Positions 27,015-35,544 of a stretch of DNA of 64,000 bases are shown one piece after another. The position numbers and the translations under genes are program-made. Source of the DNA: Algoriphagus marincola DSM 16067 (GTDB lineage: Bacteria; Bacteroidota; Bacteroidia; Cytophagales; Cyclobacteriaceae); contig NZ_AUBU01000006.1 in NCBI RefSeq assembly GCF_000429405.1, positions 248,001-312,000 of the forward strand, in the 5' to 3' direction. Under the pieces are notes generated by a model. The model did not search any database, was not told the origin of the DNA, and saw only the letters and a list, made by a program, of their open reading frames with translations. Each line of letters begins with the position of its first letter. The first letter of the stretch is position 1.

Positions 27015-28718
27015 TTAATGGTCGTGTGCCTCACCCGCACCGCGAGGAATACGGATTTCCTGAATCATGTCCTGTACATCCTGAGGCGGAGCTGGTGTGA
27101 ATTTGGATACACCAAAGCAGATCAGGAAGTTGAGAACCATTCCCACCGTACCAATTCCTTCAGGAGAAATACCAAATAGATAATTATCCGCAGAAACTGC
27201 TTCGGGACTAAGTCCAAATAAAGTCACTCCAAACTTGAAATAAACGATGTAGATTAGGGTGAAAAGTAAACCTGAGACCATTCCTGCAATAGCTCCTTCC
27301 TTGTTAATTTTGGTGGAGAAGATTCCCATGATGATTACCGGGAAGAAAGATGAGGCTGCCAATCCAAAAGCAAAAGCTACCACTTCGGCGACAAATCCAG
27401 GAGGGTTCACTCCAAAATAGCCGGCCAATACAACCGCTCCCGCAGCAGAAATACGTGCAATCAAAAGCTCACGCTTTTCGGTCATATCTGGCTTGAAGGT
27501 GCGGAAAAGATCCCGTGATACAGAAGTAGATATAACTAGGAGAAGCCCAGCTGCAGTCGACAGTGCAGCTGCCATTCCACCGGCTGCCACGAGTCCGATT
27601 ACCCAATTGGGGAGCTCGGCAATCTCAGGACTGGCAAGGACCATAATATCCTTGTCTATGCTGAGTTCGTTAGTGGCCGGATCAGCAGCATATTGGACAA
27701 TTCCGTCTTGGTTTTTATCATCGATCGCAATCAAATTGGTTTTTTGCCAATTACCGACCCATTCGGGAAGATTGTCCATAGGCTTTTCAGCCACCGAATC
27801 TAAAGCATTATATATTCCAAAAGCTGCTACTGCGGGAGCTGTGGTGTATAATATAGCGATGAATACCAAGGCATAACCAGCTGAAAGTCTTGCGTCTTTC
27901 ACCCTTGGGACGGTAAAAAACCTTACAATTACGTGTGGAAGACCAGCCGTTCCTACCATGAGTGCAAGGGTAATCGCAAAGATGTCAATTGTGCTTTTCC
28001 TTCCAGAAGTGTATTCGGCAAAGCCCAAATCACCCAAGACTCCGTCTAATTTGTCCAAAAGGTAAGTACCATCTGCGACTGTGCTACCCAAGCCTAATTG
28101 TGGAATTGGGTTGCTGGTCAATTGCATGGAGACGAAGATGGCAGGGACCATGAATGCGAAGATCAACACACAATATTGGGCGACCTGTGTGTAGGTGATC
28201 CCTTTCATCCCTCCAAGCACTGCATAGAAAAAGACGATACACATCCCGATGACTACACCCCATTCGATGGGAACTTCCAAGTATCTTGAAAAGACAATCC
28301 CTACTCCCCGCATCTGTCCAGCGACATAAGTAAAGGATATGAAAAGTGCACAGATGACTGCGACTACTCGCGCTTTGTTGGAATAGTATCGGTCTCCGAC
28401 AAAGTCAGGTACGGTAAACTTTCCGAATTTTCTCAGGTATGGAGCAAGTAATAGTGCCAAAAGTACATAGCCTCCCGTCCAACCCATCAGGTAAACGGAT
28501 CCATCATAGCCAGAAAATGCAATCAATCCAGCCATCGAAATAAATGAGGCAGCAGACATCCAATCGGCTGCTGTAGCCATTCCATTGGCCAAAGGCGAGA
28601 CTCCGCCTCCTGCCGTATAAAATTCTTTGGTGGAACCTGCTCTCGTGTAAATGGCGATTCCGATATAGAGGGCAAATGATAAGCCCACTAGAATATAGGT
28701 CCAAGTTAAAATATCCAT
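27015..28718 (-). CDS. Sodium:solute symporter, large subunit (acetate/ActP family)
   Basis: The 567-residue protein has about 13-14 hydrophobic helices and SSS-family signatures: TAGGGVSPLANGMATAADWMSAASF (about residues 35-59), GGMKGITYTQVAQYCVL, and AAALSTAAGLLLVISTSVSRDL in the sodium-site region. A polar loop with KNQDGIVQYAADPATNE interrupts the middle. With the DUF4212 protein upstream it forms the two-gene symporter system typical of acetate or propionate uptake near acs. C-terminal His-rich end AGEAHDH. Confidence 0.9.
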   Translation of the reverse strand: MDILTWTYILVGLSFALYIGIAIYTRAGSTKEFYTAGGGVSPLANGMATAADWMSAASFISMAGLIAFSGYDGSVYLMGWTGGYVLLALLLAPYLRKFGKFTVPDFVGDRYYSNKARVVAVICALFISFTYVAGQMRGVGIVFSRYLEVPIEWGVVIGMCIVFFYAVLGGMKGITYTQVAQYCVLIFAFMVPAIFVSMQLTSNPIPQLGLGSTVADGTYLLDKLDGVLGDLGFAEYTSGRKSTIDIFAITLALMVGTAGLPHVIVRFFTVPRVKDARLSAGYALVFIAILYTTAPAVAAFGIYNALDSVAEKPMDNLPEWVGNWQKTNLIAIDDKNQDGIVQYAADPATNELSIDKDIMVLASPEIAELPNWVIGLVAAGGMAAALSTAAGLLLVISTSVSRDLFRTFKPDMTEKRELLIARISAAGAVVLAGYFGVNPPGFVAEVVAFAFGLAASSFFPVIIMGIFSTKINKEGAIAGMVSGLLFTLIYIVYFKFGVTLFGLSPEAVSADNYLFGISPEGIGTVGMVLNFLICFGVSKFTPAPPQDVQDMIQEIRIPRGAGEAHDH

Positions 28719-28738
28719 GTTATTTGGGGTTTAGGGGC

Positions 28739-29002
28739 TTATTCTTCGTTTACATCAAATTCCTTGTCGAGCTTATTCATCTTGTACACATATACAAAAA
28801 TCAAAAGCACAAAGGCATAAATAGAGCCCTGCTGGGCAAACCAAAAACCGAGTTTAAATCCTCCGATTTTGATGGCGTTTAGCTGATCGACAAGTAGGAT
28901 TCCGAATCCGAATGAAACGGTAAACCAGATGAGGAGGAGAATCCCCAGGAGTTTGAGGTTTTTCTTCCAGTAGGCTTCTTTACTGAATTTGTTTTCTGTC
29001 AT
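28739..29002 (-). CDS. DUF4212 small subunit of sodium:solute symporter
   Basis: The 87-residue protein has two transmembrane helices (about 17-38 and 56-73) and the DUF4212 pattern YWKKNLKLL at the start, GFKLGFWFAQQGS in the centre and VYVYKMNKLD at the end. This family always precedes the large SSS subunit, here with 20 bp between them, and follows the porin gene by 11 bp. Confidence 0.9.
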   Translation of the reverse strand: MTENKFSKEAYWKKNLKLLGILLLIWFTVSFGFGILLVDQLNAIKIGGFKLGFWFAQQGSIYAFVLLIFVYVYKMNKLDKEFDVNEE

Positions 29003-29013
29003 GGTTATTGGGT

Positions 29014-30465
29014 TTAGAGAAATATTTGTGTCTGCAAAATGAATTCACCGGCAGAACCTGATCTTCTGAAATTGTCGAAAATAGGGCGCTGACTGTACTG
29101 GAAGGTGATTTTGGCTTGATGTGCATTGATGTAGTAGTTCATGCCGAGGTCATATTGCCAATTCCCTTCCTCAAAGTATTCAAAATTCTTGTGGGTGATC
29201 GCTCCGAATGGCTGTAATTTTCCTTTGTCTCCTAAGATATTTTCAGGTAAAAGGAAGCCTCCCTGCGTGTAGAATATTTGCCCTGTTCCAATCATGGGTT
29301 GGGCATTTCCAGGGCCATTTTGGCTACTTCCACGTCCATAGCCCACATTCATGATTCCTACATTTCGGATATAATTGGGACCGAAATCATAGTGATAATA
29401 GACTGAGTAAAGGGTGAGCGCAGTTCCTGTTGCCTTATTGAGAGGCATGTCTAAAAAAGCGTCAAGCCCAAATAGTGAAATAGCGTGGTTTTGAGTATCT
29501 CCGGCAGCGTTTTTTGAGCTAGTCGCATCGCTATGATGATGCCAGCCAAAACCCAAATTGAATACTCGTTTTGTTCCCAAGTAAGTGCCAACAAAATAGG
29601 GGAGCTTGTTATTTTCTTTATCCCAAAACTGATAGTCAAAGTAGCCTTGAGTAGCCCAATGATCATTGATCACATTAGCAGCTATTGGGCGTGAAGTAGC
29701 TTCGTCGTATCTGCCTCCAGCTCCCACAGAAAATGGTTTGTTGAGAGCCATTCGGTAGTTGAGCTTACCGAGCATTCCTTTCGCATAGAAGCCAAACTGT
29801 CTCGCAAATTGATCCGTAAGTTCGATTAGCGGCCAATTGAAAATCGGCGCATCGACAGCCATAAAGTTAAGCGTACTATGACTGGTCATTCTTGAGATTC
29901 CATTCCAGTAGTGGAGGCCCATCCCGAGATAGAGTTCATTGGTGACTTTAAACTCTGTCCATACGTCGTGAAAGAAAAGCTGAGGTTTTTTGGCGGACAT
30001 ACCTGAGGCAGTGCCCAAACCTGTTTCAGGATCCACTGTCACAGGATTGCTCCCTGGATTACCTGTCAGTCCTCCTCCGGGAATTCCCCCATTGGTAAAG
30101 GTTTGATTATTGATGCCAAAATGACTTAGGATCAGAAAGCGAGGGGAGATTTCTGCATAAGCAAGAACTCTCGCTCTTCGAATGCCAATATCCGCTGTAG
30201 TGGATTGTGGGTTTCCGGCTACATCGAGGGTTCCAGGATTGTTTTGGATGACTCGTGCCCACATTTGATTCCAGAGTAGGAAGCGGATATATTTTGATCC
30301 GTCATCATTGAGCTTCAACGTGAGGGGTTTGTAGGTATGGTCTACAAAATCCTGGTTTGCTTTTTTAGGCCTTTCGGTTTCTTGGGTTCGTTTTTGGGCA
30401 TAGGTGGGCATCCCTAATAAAAGGACTCCACACATGCTCAAAAGCACGGTGACATTGTTTTTCAT
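29014..30465 (-). CDS. Outer-membrane porin-like protein of the acetate operon
   Basis: The 483-residue protein has a signal peptide (MKNNVTVLLS to GMPTYAQ, 1-24) and a beta-barrel body rich in alternating aromatic strands: IRFLLWNQMWARV, RILVLAYAEISPRFLILSH-like sequence and FEEGNWQYDLGMNYYINAHQAKITFQYSQRP, ending in the aromatic LQTQIFL. It is first in the operon with DUF4212 and the SSS symporter, so it probably lets short-chain carboxylates through the outer membrane. An 18-bp motif shared with the upstream HTH gene lies about 100 bp before its start. Confidence 0.78.
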   Translation of the reverse strand: MKNNVTVLLSMCGVLLLGMPTYAQKRTQETERPKKANQDFVDHTYKPLTLKLNDDGSKYIRFLLWNQMWARVIQNNPGTLDVAGNPQSTTADIGIRRARVLAYAEISPRFLILSHFGINNQTFTNGGIPGGGLTGNPGSNPVTVDPETGLGTASGMSAKKPQLFFHDVWTEFKVTNELYLGMGLHYWNGISRMTSHSTLNFMAVDAPIFNWPLIELTDQFARQFGFYAKGMLGKLNYRMALNKPFSVGAGGRYDEATSRPIAANVINDHWATQGYFDYQFWDKENNKLPYFVGTYLGTKRVFNLGFGWHHHSDATSSKNAAGDTQNHAISLFGLDAFLDMPLNKATGTALTLYSVYYHYDFGPNYIRNVGIMNVGYGRGSSQNGPGNAQPMIGTGQIFYTQGGFLLPENILGDKGKLQPFGAITHKNFEYFEEGNWQYDLGMNYYINAHQAKITFQYSQRPIFDNFRRSGSAGEFILQTQIFL

Positions 30466-30562
30466 GGTTATCTGGGTTATAGGTGCCTCTTTTCCAGGCC
30501 TGTAGAAAAGAGGTGACTCAAGATGTGGAGTTGGATTTCAAATCAAAAAACAGATGTCTTTT

Positions 30563-30580
30563 TTTGCTAAAAAAATATAG
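30563..30580 (-). promoter_or_regulatory. Putative regulator site (shared 18-bp motif, copy 1, porin leader)
   Basis: Minus-strand CTATATTTTTTTAGCAAA matches 17 of 18 bases of the site at 31061-31078. Further TAGC elements (TAGCTAAACAAATA; GGGTAGCTATA) flank it. It lies about 100 bp upstream of the porin start. Confidence 0.45.
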
Positions 30581-30599
30581 CTACCCAAATATTATTTGT

Positions 30600-31022
30600 T
30601 TAGCTATTTTTAAATCGCTCCCATTTGATCATCATAAACTTATCACCCAACTCTGTGAGCAGCATTCCTGACCCTTGGAGATTTTCCTTTTTAGTCATGA
30701 ATTTCACTAATTCTTCATGGCTGAGCACCTTATAGGTAGGTCGATAGTCATATTGCTCAGGGGCTTTGATCTTGTATTGCCTGACCCAGTTCATGACAGA
30801 TACATGACTCACACCTAATATTCTTTCGATTTCCCGAAAAGAGATTCCTTCCACATATAGCTGTAGCGCCTTGACTACATAATAGGAATCAATACCTTTC
30901 CCGATTTTATTCACCGAAAAGTGATAATTGCATTTTTTGCATTTGAATCGTTGTCTACCGCCTACAATTCCACTTTTTACTACTTTAGGATGATTGCATT
31001 TGGGGCAAAAGGGCTTTTCCAT
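30600..31022 (-). CDS. Zinc-ribbon/helix-turn-helix protein related to IS1 InsA (probably domesticated regulator)
   Basis: The 140-residue protein has an N-terminal zinc ribbon (C6PKC9 and C28KKC31, IS1/IS1595 type) and a helix-turn-helix (about 61-85: SFREIERILGVSHVSVMNWVRQY). The C-terminal segment (90-140) has no DDE catalytic domain. No partner transposase ORF, terminal inverted repeats or target duplications are visible around it. It lies at the head of the acetate porin/symporter operon on the same strand. I infer a former transposase N-protein now used as a transcription regulator. A relic of an IS element is the alternative. Confidence 0.75.
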   Translation of the reverse strand: MEKPFCPKCNHPKVVKSGIVGGRQRFKCKKCNYHFSVNKIGKGIDSYYVVKALQLYVEGISFREIERILGVSHVSVMNWVRQYKIKAPEQYDYRPTYKVLSHEELVKFMTKKENLQGSGMLLTELGDKFMMIKWERFKNS

Positions 31023-31323
31023 ATTTCATTTTCATAATGAGCTATAGAAAATTAGCGAAACTATATTTATTTAGCAAATATTCATTTTCAAATAGAAAAA
31101 TCAATCCAAAACAGAAAGAAATTTGGCAATTGAGACTTATATCTAGTCGAATCTTTCTAAAAAATGATTATTCGCTCTCCTGCCAATATTAAAGCTAAAC
31201 GGTTTAAAACAAGTGTTGATATGAAAAAGTCGAATACTTCGATCTTCTTTCTTCCTACTTCCAGCTTGATTTCAAAAGAGATTTAGGATACGGGCATGAT
31301 TCCGTATTTCAATATTTTTAATC
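31023..31323. other. Intergenic region upstream of the HTH gene
   Basis: No credible gene. It holds the 18-bp motif at 31061-31078 and TTAGC elements near the HTH start. A weak inverted repeat (ATACGG/CCGTAT near 31289-31308) may end the ZIP transporter transcript. Confidence 0.5.
31061..31078 (+). promoter_or_regulatory. Putative regulator site (shared 18-bp motif, copy 2, HTH gene leader)
   Basis: CTATATTTATTTAGCAAA, with TTAGCGAAA immediately before it, lies 39 bp upstream of the zinc-ribbon/HTH start. Relative to its gene it points opposite to copy 1. Confidence 0.45.
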
Positions 31324-32076
31324 TCAAATCAAAAACTCTGAAATAATTGCTAAACCTGCCGCCAGAAAGCTGACCAAGAGTTTATTGAGTTGTAATTTGT
31401 GATGAGGGCTACTTTCAAAGAAAATGGTGGTGGATATATGCAAGAATCCTCCTGAGACCAAGCCATAGAGTACTCCAATCCACTCTTTTTCCAAAATTCC
31501 TGATTGGAAAATAAGCGAGCTCGAAATCATACCCAGTGGAGATGCTAAGGCAAATATCACCAGTAAAATCAAGGTCCATCGCTTACTTAAGACTTGAGAT
31601 ATTACAGCCGCTAAGGCAAAAGCTGCAGGACCTTTATGCAGGATAATACCCAGTAAAAGCGTATTTTCACTATGCGCATGCCCGATGTGTGTATCCGTTT
31701 CGCCCATCAAAGTACCATGAGAAAGAAGTGTGCCTTCCAGAAATGCATGAATAAACAATCCCAGCATCACGGTCAAAACGCCTTTGGACTTTGGGCCATG
31801 CGGCAAATGGATATGACCATGCTCGATACCACTCGATAGAAACTCCAGAATCTGCTGTAGGAGAAAGCCAATCAGGATATAAAGCCCCATTTTGGCACTG
31901 TCAAAGCCACTGTCAAATAGCTCCGGAATGATATGTAAAATCGTGATCGAGAAAAGATAAGATCCTGCAAATACAAGGAAAAGTTTGAAATATTTATCCT
32001 TCCAACTAGGCGCAAAAAACACCAATGAGCCAGCCAGGAGTACTGTGAAAAAAAGAAGAATAAAGTTTAATACCAT
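31324..32076 (-). CDS. ZIP family metal transporter
   Basis: The 250-residue protein has eight hydrophobic helices. The ZIP signature region has metal-binding histidines: IHAFLEGTLLSHG in helix IV and ILHKGPAAFALA in helix V (HxxxE and HK/HxxxE-type positions). A variable His-rich loop (GIEHGHIHLPHG) lies between helices III and IV. Such proteins import zinc or other divalent cations. No zur-like site was recognised. It is 88 bp downstream of apbE on the same strand. Confidence 0.88.
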   Translation of the reverse strand: MVLNFILLFFTVLLAGSLVFFAPSWKDKYFKLFLVFAGSYLFSITILHIIPELFDSGFDSAKMGLYILIGFLLQQILEFLSSGIEHGHIHLPHGPKSKGVLTVMLGLFIHAFLEGTLLSHGTLMGETDTHIGHAHSENTLLLGIILHKGPAAFALAAVISQVLSKRWTLILLVIFALASPLGMISSSLIFQSGILEKEWIGVLYGLVSGGFLHISTTIFFESSPHHKLQLNKLLVSFLAAGLAIISEFLI

Positions 32077-32164
32077 GTCGGGACAGGGCCAGTTTTATCC
32101 GGCCATGTTTGAAAACCATGGCAAAGGTAAGAAAATTCAATAATGTTGCATTTATTTCCTCTTA

Positions 32165-33229
32165 TCAGTTGGTAGGAAAGGATAAGTATGGCTTAAGCCC
32201 TTCACTTACATGAAATTGATATTCACCATTTGAGTCACTATAAATCAAAAATACTTTGATCTCCTCAGTCTCTTCATCGAGAGCAATAGCTTTTTCCAGT
32301 CCCATGACCATCATAGCTGTAGCGTAGGCATCGGCGGTCATACAATCAGGCCCTACGACAGTAGCCGAAAGTAAATTGTGCCGAACGGGATAGCCTGTCT
32401 TTGGATCAATCGTGTGGGATATTTTCACCGAGTCCTGTACGTAGAAGTTTCGATAATTGCCTGATGTAGCCATCGCTTGGTCATCCAATGCAATGATGGA
32501 ATACAGATCTGATGCGGTGGCTGACTCCTCGGGTCGGTTGATGCCTACTTTCCAGATCTCCCCCCGATCATTGACGCCTTTAGCCACCAATTCTCCTCCG
32601 ATTTCCACCAAAAAATCACTGATGCCTTTTTCTTCCAAAAAATCGGATACTACATCCACTCCCTGACCCTTGGCTATTGCTGAAAAGTCCAAATAGAGAC
32701 CGCTGACAGTCTTTCTCACCAGTTGTTCATCAAAGATGACTTTGTCAAAACCTACCAGCTTCAGAAGATCCCGGATTTCTACGGAGTCTTTGAGACTAGG
32801 ACCATCCGGACCAAAACCCCACACATTGACCAAGGGTCCAACTGTAGGATCAAATGCTCCATCTGTTTTTTGGAAAATATCTTTGGAAGCCTTCAGTACC
32901 TGAGGAAAATAAGGCAGGTCAAAAACCAGGCTGTCTTGCTGGTTGAAGCGGCTGATCTCGGAGTCTGGGATATAGGTGGATAAACTTTGGTTGAAAACAA
33001 GGAGCAGGGAGTCCACGGAAAACTTCAAATCTCTCCCTTTGGTATCCAAATAGCTGATTTGATAACTGGTTCCCATGGTTTGTCCGGAAATGGAAATCCG
33101 ACCTTCATAAACCGTTTCCTGTACAGACTCCGATTCTTCTTGGCCACGATTTCTCCAGAGATAAACCGCCAATACCATCAAGAGAAGTACCAGGGAGTAA
33201 ATGATATTTTTTTGTTGATTGGATCGCAT
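32165..33229 (-). CDS. apbE: FAD:protein FMN transferase ApbE
   Basis: ApbE covalently attaches FMN to threonines of RnfG/NqrC-type proteins in the envelope. The 354-residue protein has an N-terminal membrane anchor (IIYSLVLLLMVLAVYLW, about 9-25) and then the ApbE domain: GQTMGTSYQISY, DPTVGPLVNVWGFG, LDFSAIAKGQGVD, FLVEIGGELVAKG, HTIDPKTGYPVRHNLLSATVVG and MTADAYATAMMVMG. The late His/Asp/Asp positions bind Mg2+. No nqr or rnf genes are in the window. Confidence 0.93.
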   Translation of the reverse strand: MRSNQQKNIIYSLVLLLMVLAVYLWRNRGQEESESVQETVYEGRISISGQTMGTSYQISYLDTKGRDLKFSVDSLLLVFNQSLSTYIPDSEISRFNQQDSLVFDLPYFPQVLKASKDIFQKTDGAFDPTVGPLVNVWGFGPDGPSLKDSVEIRDLLKLVGFDKVIFDEQLVRKTVSGLYLDFSAIAKGQGVDVVSDFLEEKGISDFLVEIGGELVAKGVNDRGEIWKVGINRPEESATASDLYSIIALDDQAMATSGNYRNFYVQDSVKISHTIDPKTGYPVRHNLLSATVVGPDCMTADAYATAMMVMGLEKAIALDEETEEIKVFLIYSDSNGEYQFHVSEGLKPYLSFPTN

Positions 33230-33606
33230 AGTTTATTGATGTGATTGTGGGGTAATCTCAATTACCGAGCTTTACAAATCAGCCTTAAAAGTCCGATGAA
33301 AGATGACCGATGTCCGTTGTTTGCATAACCTGAACTTCCATCCGGATTTTCAACCAATTTTCCTCCTAATTGTAAAATCTATCTGTTTTCTTAAGAGATC
33401 CAAATTTAGCTCAATTTTCAGCTTGTGGATAAAATCTATCATAAATTAAAAGGTATGAAAGGCTGGTTTGTTCCCAAGTCAATTCTCGAATGAATCTCAA
33501 TGGCTTCCCGCTACATACTTCCCGCTTCCATCTATAAAACACGAAAATCGCTAAATCAAATAATTAGCGACTTGTAGAATCCCTATATTTGTGTCAAAGC
33601 AAAACC
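33230..33606. other. Divergent intergenic region between apbE and ruvB
   Basis: No gene seen. It contains a degenerate repeat-like stretch (AGATGACCGATGTCCG near 33300), a pyrimidine-rich stretch with CTTCCCGC repeated near 33501-33525, a TCGCTAA/TTAGCGA palindrome and the ruvB promoter box. Confidence 0.5.
33548..33591 (+). promoter_or_regulatory. ruvB promoter box with upstream palindrome
   Basis: TATATTTG (33584-33591) matches the Bacteroidota -7 box and lies 15 bp before the ATG. TCGCTAA (33548-33554) and TTAGCGA (33564-33570) form a perfect 7-bp inverted repeat across the -33 region, a plausible operator. Confidence 0.45.
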
Positions 33607-34638
33607 ATGAGAGAAGATTACCTGAGCGGAGACGAAGAAAGCCTAAGCCCCAAGGATCAAGAATTTGAGCGGGCATTACGTCCTTTGAGTTTTGAGGATT
33701 TTACCGGGCAGGCCAAGATTGTGGAGAATCTCAAGGTGTTTGTTTTGGCAGCAAAAAAGCGGAGCGAACCGCTGGATCATGTTCTCTTGCATGGACCTCC
33801 TGGATTAGGAAAAACTACCCTCAGTCACATCATTGCCAATGAACTTCAGGCAGGGATTAAAATTACTTCAGGTCCGGTGCTAGACAAGCCATCGGATTTG
33901 GCGGGTTTGCTGACCAATCTGGAGGAGGGAGATGTACTTTTTATCGATGAGATCCACCGACTCAATCCCATCGTGGAGGAGTATCTCTACTCGGCCATGG
34001 AGGATTTCCGCATCGATATCATGCTGGACTCAGGCCCCAATGCCCGCTCGGTGCAGATTACACTTAGTCCCTTCACCCTGATAGGGGCGACTACCCGTTC
34101 GGGGCTACTGACTTCTCCCCTCCGGGCAAGATTTGGGATCAACTCCCGCCTCGAGTACTATGATGCGAAGCTGCTGACGGATATCGTATCCCGGTCAGCG
34201 GGAATTTTGGATACTCCCATCGATGAAATAGCTGCCTTTGAAATCGCCCGAAGAAGCCGAGGCACGCCGCGTATTGCCAATATGCTTTTGCGCCGTACCC
34301 GGGATTTTGCTGAGGTAAAGGGAGATGGTAGGATCACTTTGGATATTGCTAAGATGGCCTTGGATGCCTTGGATGTGGACGAGCATGGCCTGGACGAGAT
34401 GGATAACCGCATCCTGCTGACCATCATCGAGAAATTCAAGGGAGGTCCCGTAGGGCTAGGCACGATCGCCACGGCCTGTGGAGAGGAAGCTGAAACTATC
34501 GAGGAAGTGTATGAGCCTTTTCTGATTCAGGAGGGCTACATGAAGCGTACTGCCCGGGGAAGAATGGCCACCGAACTCGCCTATCAACACCTAAAAATCA
34601 AGCCCAATCCTGGAACAGGAAGTCTTTTTGGGGATTAA
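33607..34638 (+). CDS. ruvB: Holliday junction branch migration ATPase RuvB
   Basis: RuvB is the hexameric motor that drives branch migration with RuvA. The protein of about 343 residues has Walker [11 protein letters not shown] (62-71), Walker [10 protein letters not shown], sensor 1 [17 protein letters not shown] with the arginine finger, and the C-terminal winged helix ([20 protein letters not shown]). The ATG at 33607 (MREDYLSG) is chosen over an upstream non-ATG extension to 33589. Confidence 0.96.
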   Translation: MREDYLSGDEESLSPKDQEFERALRPLSFEDFTGQAKIVENLKVFVLAAKKRSEPLDHVLLHGPPGLGKTTLSHIIANELQAGIKITSGPVLDKPSDLAGLLTNLEEGDVLFIDEIHRLNPIVEEYLYSAMEDFRIDIMLDSGPNARSVQITLSPFTLIGATTRSGLLTSPLRARFGINSRLEYYDAKLLTDIVSRSAGILDTPIDEIAAFEIARRSRGTPRIANMLLRRTRDFAEVKGDGRITLDIAKMALDALDVDEHGLDEMDNRILLTIIEKFKGGPVGLGTIATACGEEAETIEEVYEPFLIQEGYMKRTARGRMATELAYQHLKIKPNPGTGSLFGD

Positions 34639-34706
34639 AACTGGATTTTAGGATGATGCTATCCTGCTTCTCCGGGAGCCGGACTGCTTAAGTCGGTGAA
34701 TATGAA

Positions 34707-34730
34707 ATCCTGCTTTCGGAAAGGCAGGAT
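34707..34730. repeat. Hairpin/REP-like sequence after ruvB
   Basis: ATCCTGC (34707-34713) pairs perfectly with GCAGGAT (34724-34730), with partial pairing inside. A second ATCCTGCTTCTCC unit lies about 40 bp upstream. It has no T-run, so it is either a weak terminator or a repeat relic marking the edge of the accessory segment. Confidence 0.45.
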
Positions 34731-34749
34731 AACTTGAGGTGTTCAGTCT

Positions 34750-35544
34750 ATGGCCTCTGTTTGGATGGTTGAATGTAATGTCGTGGATAGAGGGGGAGCG
34801 CCCGGGTCTTCAGGTATCCCTGTGGGTCCACCTCCTGGAGGTGGCACTCCTACTAATCCTCTTCCTCCTACAGGTAATCCCGGAGAAGATGATGAAAGCA
34901 ATAATTTTTGTAGGGATAATCATTGCATTCCTTTTCCGGAGGAGGAAATTATTAAGGATTCGTCTTTTGTTGGAACGAAGGCAGACCGTGTATACGAAAA
35001 ATTACTGGATCTGAGTGGAGGATTTAGGAAAGCCATTCAAAAATTCGACGGTGAATTTCCTGTGGCTCATTTGAAGTTCAACGTTGATCCTCTAATGCCA
35101 GATACGATTAACGCTACTACGAATAATGCTCAAAAATATATCATCGAAATAAGTATTAATGGAAATACCTTAGAGCAAAGAACTACCCTTGGGCTAGCCA
35201 GGACAATGGCCCATGAAATAATTCACGCAGAACTTTTTAGAAAAGTTAGATCAGTAAATAATCAAATTTCTATAAACGACTTTCCCGAGATTTATGACTA
35301 TTATATAAGATATCTTAAAAATTGGCAACATGAACAAATGGCAGCCCCCTATCGAAATTTAATAGCAGACATTATTCAAGAATTTGACAACGGGAAAAAT
35401 TCTAGACAATTCTATATGGATCTCGCATGGGAAGGTTTAATTAATACGAGTTCATGGGAAAATCTATCCATACCTGAAAAACAGAGGGTCGTGAATACTA
35501 TTATAGGTTATAAAAATTCTGGAGATAAATCGTGTAAGTTATGA
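34750..35544 (+). CDS. HExxH metallopeptidase-like protein, probably 5'-truncated
   Basis: The 264-residue frame has a Pro/Gly-rich start (about 13-48), a globular region with IIKDSSFVGTKADRVYEKLLDLSGGFRKAIQKF-like sequence, and the zinc-binding MAHEIIHAELFRKV (H155-E156-H159). The fold resembles a Bacteroidota group of surface proteins whose longer members carry a signal peptide and a linker before this domain (from memory). Here no signal peptide is present and a stop lies 13 bp before the ATG, so the 5' part seems lost. It is AT-rich compared with ruvB. The next gene overlaps by four bases. Confidence 0.6.
   Translation: MASVWMVECNVVDRGGAPGSSGIPVGPPPGGGTPTNPLPPTGNPGEDDESNNFCRDNHCIPFPEEEIIKDSSFVGTKADRVYEKLLDLSGGFRKAIQKFDGEFPVAHLKFNVDPLMPDTINATTNNAQKYIIEISINGNTLEQRTTLGLARTMAHEIIHAELFRKVRSVNNQISINDFPEIYDYYIRYLKNWQHEQMAAPYRNLIADIIQEFDNGKNSRQFYMDLAWEGLINTSSWENLSIPEKQRVVNTIIGYKNSGDKSCKL

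Noticed and set aside
30600..31022. Complete IS1-family insertion sequence
   Set aside because: Only the N-protein-like domain is present, with no catalytic ORF, terminal inverted repeats or target duplication.
31220..31285. 21-codon ORF in the gap between the HTH and ZIP genes
   Set aside because: Short, no ribosome-binding or promoter support, and no recognisable sequence.
34739..35014. Overlapping plus frame with hydrophobic stretches at the start of the HExxH gene
   Set aside because: It ends within the metallopeptidase-like region and shows no conserved domain. It might preserve a frame-shifted piece of the lost 5' part, but that cannot be shown.
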